The notes under the pieces were generated by a model that worked only from the letters and a program-made list of their open reading frames with translations, made no database searches and was not told the origin of the DNA. The position numbers and the translations under genes are program-made. A stretch of DNA of 18,599 nt from Puniceicoccales bacterium (GTDB lineage Bacteria > Verrucomicrobiota > Verrucomicrobiia > Opitutales > JAIRLG01): the NCBI GenBank assembly GCA_031278595.1, contig JAITKE010000070.1, forward strand, positions 1 to 18,599, written 5' to 3'. Shown here piece by piece: positions 1-12,000 of the stretch (the first letter of the stretch is position 1; each line of letters starts with the position of its first letter).

Positions 1-3000
1 GGACTTCATCGAGCATTTCCTGGATTTTCCAGCGCTGGGTGGTGAATTTTTCATAGAGAATGGCCATCATTTGGTATTGCCAGCTGAGATGAGAGTATTT
101 GCCGTGCCACAGTGCGTCACTGCTGGCGTAGATGTAGATGGGTTTTTCAAGTGTGCTGTCCACCTGTTCGAGGCGAACCGGTTGGCCGGCGCCATCGTAG
201 CTGCTGACGAGGCGGACGAATTGACCGCCCTGATTTTCTATTTTATCCAGTTCTTCCTTCGTCGCGTTGGTCGGAACTTCCCTCCATTCCTTCAGATTTG
301 CATCGAAGTAGAAATATTGTGGCGTCAGGTTCAGCAATGCTTTCTGATATTCTTTGAGCTCGTCGAGATAGGTGACATAGCGCCGCAGGTCGTCGATGTA
401 GGGATTTAATGGGCCGCCGTATATCCCGGGTTTCTCGAGGGCTGATTTATATTCGTCAAAGCTCATCTTCCCCGAATTGAAGCTCTTCTCGAGGTCGAAG
501 AGCTGCCAGGACTGCCTCTTGTAATCCACCGCTCCTTTGAATTTTGGAAGATCGAAGGTCTCGAAGGAGATGATGGATTCCAGAAGCGATGACTTGGCTG
601 GATTTTCTGGACTTCCCAGATAGTCCTGGAATTCCCGTATGGCCTTGCGAACGCGGGTGTCGAGTTGGCCGGCCAGCGGCCCCGTTTCGTCGTCGTACAG
701 GGCGAGCGTTTCGTCGATGCGCTGATGGAGCTCCTTGAGCTCCTGGATCAGTATCTGCTGCTCGGCCTTAGAGAAGAACCAGCGGGGGTGTTGCTGGAGA
801 ATGTGCTGTAATCCAATGCCGCCCCGAACGATCTCCCTTCCACCCACTTCGGCCACGGCAAAAAATCCGTCTCCCTGCATGCCCGTGATGAGTTCGTAGG
901 TTCTCAGTTTCTTGGCGTAATCCTCCAGAACCTGGCGTTTGTTCTGAATATAGACCTGCAACGAGGGGCTGGAGATGAGGGGCAATTCTTCGCTGTTGTG
1001 AAAGTAATAGGTCTCCTGCAGCAGCTCCAGCACTTCCAAATAGAATCCCACGTCGGTGGAATCACCGCTCCATCCCCTGTACTCGTGCTGCTGCGTTCGA
1101 ATGGTGGAAGCGCAGACGGAGGCGAGATTCATCAGATGAATCTCGGAGGTATAGACGCCGGATTCCATCATCGCTGCCAACTCGGCGTAGGCCTTTGTTG
1201 GCGTGTAGGATTGCGCACTATAGCTGTCAAGGCACTGCTTGACGTAATTGGCACTTTGCACAATTTCCCAGAGCTTTTGGGCCGTTTCGTGTTTCTTGCG
1301 CGCGTAGGCCGCCACGGCGACGAGACGGGTCTTGTCGGAGAGGGTTGCCGCCTGGGAGACATTATAGCTGAGCTCTGATTCGGCTTCACTTCTGAGCTTT
1401 TCTGAATCCTGGAGTAGTGTCGTGAAGTTCCCATACTTTCCGATGGCCGCCTGCAGGGCATTTTCGTAGAGCATTCTCTTTTCCTCATAGGACGGCAGGA
1501 AGACGTTGACCCGTTCGCGCAGGCCCTTCCCCTCGGCGTAGGCCAGATTATGGGCGACTTCATAGAGGTCGAAGGCCAGGCGCGCCAGGTACGAGAATTT
1601 CTCGAAAAAGCCTTCGTTGAACAGGGGCTTAATCTGACTGTCGATCTCCGTGATGAGGTAATCCTCGGAAGAAAAGAGGTTGCGCTCCTGGTAGCGCTGG
1701 ACATCGTGCCGCATCATTTGGTCGCGGAGCTGGGACAGCATGTTGGAGAATTGTACCATTTTTTTGGCAATGCTCAGATCAAGACCCTCCTGAGAGAATG
1801 ATGACATTGCCGCCTTCCAGGCACCGTATTCCTGTCCGAAGATTACGGCGATGTTGGACAGCTCATTGAAGAAGGACTCCGCCGTGGCCGGACGCGAGAG
1901 GTAAAACGCCTCGGGAGAACCGTATTCGGAAAGAGCCCTGAAGAATGGAGTATAGGTGGCGTTGATCTTCAGTTTTCCGAGACTCTGGCCTATGGAGCCC
2001 GTATCGATCTGGACGACGCTGCCCGTCAGACGGTCGTAGCGGTAGGATTGGCCATTTTCATCGGAAAGTATCTGGCCCTCCGGGTCGAGCACATAGCCCT
2101 CTTCGTCGTAGGGCAAGTGCCTTTCTTCGCCATCGGCGTTTTGGACGAAAAATGCCCCGCTGCGGGTAAAAAAGTGAGCGCCATCTCGGTTAAATTCCAG
2201 AGGACGCGAAAAATCAAGAGTGCCGTCGGCCTCCGAGCGACAGAAGACTCCGTGCAGATCTGGATAGGTGGAATCGCTCATGCTGCTCGCCGTAATGGAC
2301 GATGTGTTGTCCGCAGCGATGATCTTGACAGCGCCTTCCACTTGGGCGGCGATGAAGGGAATTCCGCCGCAGGTAAAGGCGTAAAATCCCTGGAATGCCA
2401 GTGAGTCTGTGACGGTATTTCCGCTGGCGTCAGTCCAGTGCCATTCAAGTTTCTCAAGAGGAAGAGTGGCCGAGGAAAAGACGTTCTCGGCGATGGAAAC
2501 CCGTCGATTGGTCCTTTGGATCGTGCTGTAACCGGCCCCATTGCTGGCGACGTCCTTGAGCTGTTCGATGACTTCCAGAACGGGACCCGTGCAGAAAGAG
2601 TGCTGGGGATCGAATTCCCCTTCTCCGGCGATGGCCTGATAAGCCAGCAAGTTGGCACCCTGGTCGACTTGATTCCAGCGGGCGACCAGATTCTGAAGGG
2701 CCGGGATGAGTCGCTGTATGGCATCGAGATCCAGGATGCCTTCGCCTGGGATCAGAGTTCCCTTGTTTTGGCCCAGGATCAGGTTGGATACGGCGTAGAA
2801 TTTGTAGACATCGTCGATGGTGCCTACGATGATGCCCGATGCGGTGTCGCTCGTCCACGCTGCGTCATCGCTGTATTTTGAGAACAGAATCCTGTCGCGG
2901 ATGAAGATCTGCATCCCCCCGATCTCATCGGCGGAAAAATCCGTCAAAAGGTCGCGGTTTCGGCTGAAGGAGGATTGCAGTTCTGCCTCAAAATTTGGGA

Positions 3001-6000
3001 CGTCGTTCAGATCGGCGGCGGCAAAGGAAGCATTATCGGATTTTTTGGCCAGGGCTGCGGTGGCGGTGTTGTAGCAGTTTTGAATCCGCAGCGGCCATCT
3101 TGAGATTACAGTATCTTTGTTCGCCGGAGTAATTGTCGCTCGACCGGGTGTCAAAGCATCGTAAATACTTTGGCGGAGCTCTTCGTCGCGTGCATGGCTA
3201 ACGTAGTAGGGATCTTCGGCGGATTTGTAGTTCGTGATATCCTGGCGGAGGGCCTGGATGTAGAGATACATGTTGTTCACGGCCTTGGTCTCGCCCTTGA
3301 CGACGATTGTTCTGTCGCCGCAGTTAACTGATACACTGGAAAGTTCATAGAGAGTCACAGAATTTGGGGGATTTGCAGTGGCCTGCGCCAGCAGAGCTGC
3401 ACCGGCGTCCTGGAACGTCGTTTGGCCGCCGGATCGGACAAGTTTCCTGGTTTGCAGGTTGTTGAGCTGGCAGATGAGTTCCTGGGAATTATGCCGCCAG
3501 TTCGGGTTCTGTTTCATCAGTCGCTCAATTTCGCCGATGCAGACTGCGTAATTGGAATTATCCAAAATATACTCACTCAGGGTCTTGCCGATGCCGCTGG
3601 TCCCATAACTGGCAAAATTACGACCGCAGATGAGGTTCATCGCGCCGGTGACCTGGTTGTAGGCCGTTTGGATTCTGAGTCCCTCAGAATTTGCTGTTGT
3701 TACCGCCGCTCCCTGGGTATCGAAGCGCGGCCTTAGTGTGCAGAGGAGCGCGAAAGACTGCTGGTATCGATCTATCAGGTCTAGACTCGTGCTCAAGGTC
3801 GCCATGGGTGGAGCGGCCCGGCCGGAAATCTGGTACAGCAGCGGTGTGGGGACTTTGGGCAGATCCGCTTCGTCGCGCGGGTAGTAGCTCTGGATGAGAT
3901 GCGTCAGGGCGTTGAAGGCCTCGATGCAGGCGTATTGGTCGCGTCGGAAGTCGCCGAAAATGCCCAGCCGGTGCTTGAGAAGAGTTCCGGTGGTATCGTT
4001 TGTGAAATTCAGGCCGCAAAAGGTCCAGGCTGCGGCATATTGATAGATATCATTGATGTGGGCTTGGACGTCGACGGACCAGGCACTGCTGTTTTTCTCC
4101 TGGTTTAGTGCCTGTAGAAAGGTATCGTTGGAGGCCCTGTTCACGCGCCAGTCGTGGTATTGCTGCTCGGTGGCGCAGAGGACGTCGTAGACTTTTTCGA
4201 GTTCTTTCTGCAGGGCTCGCAGGTGGAAAAACTGCTGTAGCGTCTCGAGGGACGTGGCCTGGGCTTCGTAGAGACTTCGGGTCTCTTCCGGATAGCCGCT
4301 ATTGCCACTGATCTGCTGGCAGTAGGCCTTCAGGCGGGCGATGGTGTTGACGAGAGTGTTCAGGTCGTAGCGCAGCTGGGCGGCCGTGTCGAGTTTCCGG
4401 TAGTAATCGATCTCGCTCTGGAGATTGCTCTGGGCCTGGGCTATGTTTTTCAGGATTACGCGGGAAATGCTGTTTCGCCCACCGCTAAAGTGGACATAGG
4501 TCTCCCACAGGGTCGTGGCATCCTCCGGCAGGGTGAAGAAGAACTGGTTGTCCGAGGTTTGGAAGCTGATGTAGCACAAATAATGGGTGGCATCATTTTG
4601 GAAACCCGTCATGGAGGGGATATCCCAGCCATCGGGGAAGGCGAAGGCGCTGACATCGGCGCCCGTGTTGATGTACAGCTGCAGTTGGCGGCGCAGTTGT
4701 TGGCGGGTGAGGTCGACGACGTGGTTGTACCAGGTGCAGAGACCGGCGGCGTAGACGTCACTACCGGCCTGGTTCCGGCTGACGTAGGTGGAAATTTTTC
4801 CGCGTATGGCCTGGAGCAGCGTGACCAGGTCTTGGTAATAGCGTTCGGCATCGGAAGAATTTCTCTGGATGGCCCGAAATCGGCTCTCCAGAAATTCCTC
4901 CGCCGTGCTATCGCCGGTGCAGGGTAGCTGGTCGAGGAGCACCAGCACCGTCTGCCACTCGCTCTCCGTCAGCGTTCCCCGGAACGGGAAGGTGAATGTC
5001 ACGGCAGGGTCGACGAGTATGTAGGGGCTGTCCGTGTCCAGACCGCGGTAGTCGCCCAGCACATCCCCTTCGGCCTCGAAGCCGGGCCGCTTCGGCAGTT
5101 CCGGCAGGAGATCGCAGGTGAGGTCAAGGATCTGGTAGGCCTGAAAGTAACTAACGACGTTTGTCTGAATGGTTTCCACCTCCGTGATGCCCCCGCAGGA
5201 ATAAGTATTGAGAATACTGATGACCTTGGCCTTCGATTCGGCGTTCGTCCGCCAGTTGAAGTAGGTGCTCAGGGTGGCGTCGATTTTTGCCTGCAGCATG
5301 TTGCGATAGAGATTTTTGAGAGCGGTGTTGGATACGGAATCCAATGTAGTATTTACATTGGTGATGATGGTGTCCAAATTGAGAAAATGAGTGGAAGTGG
5401 ACAGCGCAGCGCTTGAGGCAGTAGTGTTGAGGATATCTTTTAAATTGATCGCCGTGCTGGATAAAGCGGCGAGATTGTCGACATTTGACCGGTTCACATA
5501 ATAGGCCTGCATGGCGTTGGTGAAAGCTGTGATTGCGCCTTTGAGAGTATTGTCGCTGAATTTGCTTACCAGATTCTCCGTTTCGGTGGCAAGGGTTTTA
5601 AAATCGGCCTTTTTCATCTTTGCATGGATATTGTCTGCATCTAATTTTTTAACGTTATCCGATAGGTTGCTCAGCAGGTCATTATATGTCGAAGGGAAAC
5701 CTGAGCTTCCGAGATTGGCGAAACAAGCCATGAAGCCCTCCATGTTTGTCTTGATGTTTTTCCACGCATCTTTCCTGATCGTGGTGAGTGTGTCTTTGGC
5801 CACTATGACCGTATCGCATATTTCCCTGGTCTTCAGGAACCAGTTTTTGATGACATAAAAGGCCATGTCGCGAACATTGTCTCCATCAGGTTTCTCTGCG
5901 CATGTCCCGTAGGTGTGGAAATGTTTGCCGTGAGAGTGGTTCTTGGCTGCCCCAGCGTCACAGTCGCAACTTTCCCAGTCACTCCAATTGCTGGCGCTGA

Positions 6001-9000
6001 AATCACTGAACTCATTGTAGTTCTTGTTTGCACATTCTCTGGCCTCCTCTATGGTGAACGTGTTGTCGCATAGGCCACGGTAGAGGAATTTGACACAGGC
6101 CTTCATGCCGGAACCGTCGGCACCATTGGTGCCGCACTCCCAGAGCTGTTTGGCCGCACTCTTAGTATTATCCGTCCAACATCGTATCCAGTATTGGGGC
6201 ATATTAACCTTATCTGTGGCGTAGGGCCAGTAGAAGGAGTCTCGATTAAAGTAGCCGTGGCTTGTATCCCAAGCGTTTTTTATTGTATCCCAGTTAGGAC
6301 CATCGCCTAAAGAATAAAAATAGTCGCTAACCCAGCCGCGGATGAGCTCATTCGGGCTGTTCTTATAGACGTCTACGGTTTGAACGGTGGCCAAATTAGT
6401 GGCCGGGGTAGTGGCCGAATTTTTAGTTACGGCGGAGAAAGGGGTGGTGGAGATGGTTCCCGCTCCCCCGGCGACGGAGAAGCTCACGATGTTGGCGAGC
6501 GAAATGGGGATGGCCGTCCCATCTTTGTCCGGACTAGTGGTGGAAGTCGTGAGAACAGCGACGGTGGAGCCGTAGAGATCCGGCAGCTGGGATGTGTAGT
6601 GCAGACCCTCCGTCGACAGGGTGGACTGGGGTAAGTTCCGGAGCGGATCGAGGCTGGAGTTGCCGACGACTGAAATTGTCGGCAGCTCGCCTTCCAGGGA
6701 GGTGATGCCGCCCGCGACCTCATCCAGACTACTCGTATTGAAGAAGCACAGGGGTTGCCCCACCTGGTAGATCGGCACCGTGAAGTATTGCCGTGCGGCG
6801 TCGATGAACTGCCGGAAGGGATGGCGGGACGAAAGATGGCGGAGCTCAGTCCCGGAGAGCTCGCCGAGCATGCTCCCGTCCGCCTGACTGTAGGCGAGGG
6901 TGATCCGCTGCTGTCGAATGGCGTCTTTGAAGTACTTGGCTCCGACGCTCCAGCGCGCGACGACCTCCGAGGGATCGATCTCCATCCAGTGGGTACCGTC
7001 GTAGCTCTCCTGCACCTGGCCACTGGAAACATCGTAGCGGTAGTAGAGATTCTCCCCACTTCCTTCCAGCTGGGGGTTATGGACGCGGAGCCGAAAGCTG
7101 CCCGCCTCTTCCTCAAACCACAGATAGGTGGCGCCGGGTGAAAAAGGCGCGTACTGGCCACTCCCGGGTGCTGTCTCGAAGTAAGGGTTCTCGATATCCT
7201 CCAGCCGTTCGCCGGTATCGGCGTAATACCTCAGACTGCTGACGGAGAGATAATCCCCGTCTGCGGTTTGGAAATAATCTCCGTTTTCGCTCAACTGCAT
7301 TCTGCCCTGTTCGACTCGATAACGCCCGGTGTTTCCGAGCCGAATGCCGCGGTGATCCACTTCGGCCCCGAGATAGATGTGGCTTTCTGCAGCATAAGTC
7401 CCATCCGTTCTGCGCAGATAAGTTCCGCTCTCGTTGGGGGCGTAGCTCTCCGTTCTCCGGTAGAGCGGAAGAAGGATGGGATTGTCACCGGAGGTCTGGA
7501 TCAATTGGTCGCCCCTGCTGTAAAATTTGCTCTGAAGCGTTACGAGCTGATAGAGCCCATCCGTGTCGATGACATAGGTGGAGGACAAGGGGCTATAGAC
7601 GGTACGCGTCTCGATAAATCCTCCCTGGCGCTCGTAGAACTTAGCCTGTTCCGTGATCACTTCCCATCGATCTCCGACCTTGGCCCCCCGCCTCTCGATG
7701 GCGATTCTCAGCGGATACGGCGTTCCAGCGACCTGGATGAGATTCCCCGTTTCAGATGGAACATAGCGATGACTGAGTGTAAAACGCTGATCGAGCTCCA
7801 CGACGGCGCCGTCTGTCGTTTTGTAATGAAACTCATTTCCCGCCATCAGGTAATACGCATTGTTGCTGCCCCGAATGTAGATGCCGTTGTCTTCGGGCGT
7901 GTACTCCGGTTCATAGCGCGTGGGCGTTGCGAAATCCTCCGCCACGAGAAGGATGACCTCATCATCTTCCTCGAAACCGCAGAGAAGCACATCCGGATTA
8001 TGGAACGTCCCATCCTCTCCGCGCCGATATGTGGTGGAGTCGTCGGTGGTATCCGGAAATCTATTGGCTGCTCCCGCTTGGGCATAGCCACGGACGTAGT
8101 TGGTCTTATTGTCGACACCGAGAAACGCTCCATCGAGCAGCCGACCTTCCTGGAGCCCGGACAGAACGTAGTACGTGCCTCCGATCCTGACGTAGTAATT
8201 CTCCGGATTATCCCATGGTTCGCCGGGATCCGGTTCTACCTCGACATGGGTGTAGGTGTATTTTCGACCCGTGTTCACCGTGATGACATCGTCCTGCGTA
8301 CTTGTGCCGGAAGTCACGCCATCACTGACGCAGTAAATGACGTCGAAATTTTTCGAAAATGTCGTATCTCCTTGGGTGAAATCATCCTCTTCCGGAATCT
8401 CTATCCATTCCTGACTTGATGGAGATTGATAACAGGCTTTTAAGTCTGCTAACAAAGTGTAGTCTTTATCGGCGACCTCTTCGCCGGGAACACTCTGGTC
8501 GATTTGGATATAAGTACCTGCTGAATCGATGGAGTAAGTGCCCTCTTCTTCTTTATAACGTATTGTTATATCGATAGGGTTACTATGTAAAACATCCTCC
8601 GCGAGGAAGTACAGCACGGGGCAGGAAATGGAGATTTTGCCGGTTTGGATTTGCGATCGATCTGCGAGTACAATGGAGATAAGTTTACCGCCATCATCCG
8701 TATCGACGTAATAGGGCGCCACATCTTCTATCTCGTAGTAGAGGTCATCGGAGCCCTGGTAGTATGTTCCCGCGGCATCAGGCACATAGCCCATCTCGTA
8801 AACCTTCGTGTCCGATTTCAGTGCAGGATTATTGCCGCCATCGTGGATTACGGCAGAAGAGGCGTCGACATAAACTCTGGTACCGTTTGGAAAATACCAC
8901 CGGACTTCATTTTGAGACAGAAAGCTGCCGTTTGCCATGCGCCGATGAACCTCGCTGTCTCCATCCGCGTTATAGAGGGGCTCGTCCCCGCTGCTGCCAG

Positions 9001-12000
9001 AAGAGTCTTCGGGGAAGAAGCTCCTGTGGAAGAGAATGTCCGGGTGCGCGATCTGGGTATATTTGGGGATGAGTTCGTTGCCTGACAGGACATAGACTCC
9101 TAATGTGATTGAACTGGCCAGATAGACTGTGGAGGGATCATCCCTCTTCGCCACGTAATCCCCGCTCGGATTTTCTCTATAGTTCAAGATGTAGCGCTGG
9201 GCTCCTGCGGCGACGGTCAGGGAAGTAGCAACGCCTTCGGGCTGAAAATAGAATGTGGAGCCTGCAATGTTTGCATATCCTGCACCTGGGATTTCAATGG
9301 AAACCCCATCGATTGCCGATTGGTAAGAGTTTTCCAGGGCACAGCGCGTTACCTCCTGGATGTCGTGAGACACTCCGGAAATATTCAAAGGTAATTCATC
9401 GGCCTCGTAGAAAATGCCATCGACGAGGACGTAATCGCCGTCAGCATCTTCGATGTAGTAATTTCCGTTGAAGCTATAGCGAACGGCTAATGGATTGGAT
9501 GGAATAGTGGTAGCGGTGACCGTAAAGAAAGAGGTGAGGCTGAAACGATCGACATAATTTCCGGCGTCGGTGCATAAATAACCGCCGGCGTCGGAGCGAA
9601 TATAAGTAGTCGCGGTCGGATTCTCGGTGTAGAAAGCAAGTGCCTGTAGGGAAATTTTAGTCGTACCGTTGTCACTGGACATGTAAAATGCTCCGTTCTG
9701 CATGCGGTCGAAATAGGTATCACCGGAGCTGGTCTTCACATAGTCATAGCCGAGAAAATTTCCGGAGGCGTAGGGTGTGTAATTGGTCTGAAGCGTATAT
9801 CTTGCTGTGCTGGCAAAGTCCTGGCCATCCTCGAAGGCAATGGGGATGAAATTACTATAAGCACCGAAATCATTTTTCTCGTAAGCCATCAGCGGAGTGA
9901 GTTGTCCGTTGAGGTAGATGTACATGCCGGTGGCGGAGTTTTCCGCTCCGCTGGCGCTGTAGCGCCGCACCAAGGCGAATTCATTGAGTGTGACGATGCC
10001 GCGGGAGACACTGGTGTAGATGTGAATGGAATTTTTTAGGTGAAAAGTCCCTTTGACGGAGCGATAATAGGTCTCATTCTCGGGAAGGCTTTCCCGCAGG
10101 ACGAGTTTTGAGTCGACCGCGGCCGGCGAGAAAACCAGGTCGTCGGTGAGCTCACCGCAGTTGGCAAAGGCGTGCTCCAGTAGGACGGTCTTGCCGAAGC
10201 ATTCCTGCTGGGCGATGAGGGAGCGGAAATTGATCCAGTCAAGGGCCTGCAGTCCGGTGGTGACCGTTTGAAGGCGTTGGCGCTGTGTCATGAGTATCTG
10301 TGCGGTGGAGCGCTGGGCATCCGCCGCTTCCCAACCGATGGTCAGGTCGTTGAATTCCTTCGCCAGCGCCTGGACTAGTCTGAAGAGTCGCAAGAAATCC
10401 TCATCGGACTCCGGTCGGACGTCCTGTTGGCACCGCACGAAGACCTCGACCAGACTGCGACCGAAGAAGTCGCTCTGCCGAGTCAGGAGGGGGTCTTTTT
10501 CGTCATCCACAAAACCATTGGCCCGGGTTACGCGCTGCAGCGATTCGTCGATTTGCCGGCAGCGGTCGGCAAAAATGATGGAAGCATCTTCGGAAGGCTT
10601 ATAGGCCTTGAGGGTTTCGATGATGAATTCCCCGTACTGCCGCCAGGCGGAGCCGTGATTCCTTTGAATACTGCTCAGTTGCTGTAAAATTTGCCCCGCC
10701 ACCTGTTCGACCTCGCCGGCATCGGACCAATCGGGATCCCGTTCATCTGGGCCGATCTTCATAGTTTGCTCCAGCTCCCTGTCGGCTGCGCGGAAGGCGT
10801 CGACCTTACTCGTGAAGGTCTGGAGGTTTCTCTGGATTTCCTGTAGATATTTCTTCACGACCTGGAAATCGGCCAGCAGTTCCGGTTTGTCTGTGGCTTG
10901 ATCGACCAGAGCGCTGTGCTGCTTTAGAAGCGAGGGGACGACCATGAGTGCCGCCGGACCGGTCTCATCTCCATCGAGTTGCACGAGAATTTGTCCCTCC
11001 GTGCAGGTGACGGCTTGCAGTCCCCGAAGGTAGATCTCACTGTGAAGATAGTAATGATCGTCGTCGCCCTTGACTCTGACGGTGCTGAACGGAGCGTAGG
11101 CATCATCGGCGGAAGTGCTGAAGTCTCCCTCGTGCTTAACGTGTTTCCAGCTATCATAATCCCGCGAGCCCACATATACATAGCTTGTCATCTGGCCGTA
11201 GACGTAAGACCCGTTGGCAGCCACTTCGTAGACATCTCCGTTTTTTTGGTAGGTGGAATCGTAGAGCCGGATAAAGCGCTTTTTCTCCTGATCCGACATG
11301 GTGCTGGGGTTAAAATAGCCCTCCTCTTCCGTACGGACATGGGTTCCCGAGTCGTCCAGGATACCTGCTAAAGTATACCTTTGGTTCGGATGGGGAACGT
11401 AGAGATATTTCCCTCCACTTACCTTGTGGTAAAATCTCTCGGGAAATTCGACGCGGAGGTAGGTGGTTACGGGCTCACCATCCTCGTCACTGGATTCGAT
11501 GGCGATGTAGAGCTTTTTGACGTCGCTGATGGGCATGTATTCACCGAGCGCATTTCGGGTGTAGAGCACATCGTCGGTTCGCGTAAATTCACCGGGTTCC
11601 TGACTCCATAATCGGTAATCCTCGTAGTGAACCTTGGCCCGACATTGGGATTGAGGAACGTAAATCGCTTCTTCTTTCCATTGGTAGAGCTGCGTGCCGT
11701 AGACGTAGGATGAAGAGCTTTCCTCCCCAATGCGGGCCCGATAGAATAGCTCATAGTCCGAGCTAAGGACGGATGTCCCATCCGAAAGGGCGTATGTGCT
11801 GCCCGTGATGTCCAAGACGCTGTAGTAAATGCCGCCCTTGCACACGTACTGCCTGTTGGCATTGGAGACCTTGGCGAATTCACCCCTATTGAGGACAAAC
11901 AGGGAAATTTTCTGGTCTAAATAGTCCTGTCGCTCGTCGTTCTCAATGGCGGTAAAACCGCTTCGCTTGGCCTTGAAGTACAGCGAACCGACGGCGTGTA

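Noticed and set aside
7268..8419. 383-codon open frame on the plus strand
   Set aside because: Antisense to the giant frame, with no family resemblance or domain pattern; it arises from the biased codon use of the minus-strand gene.
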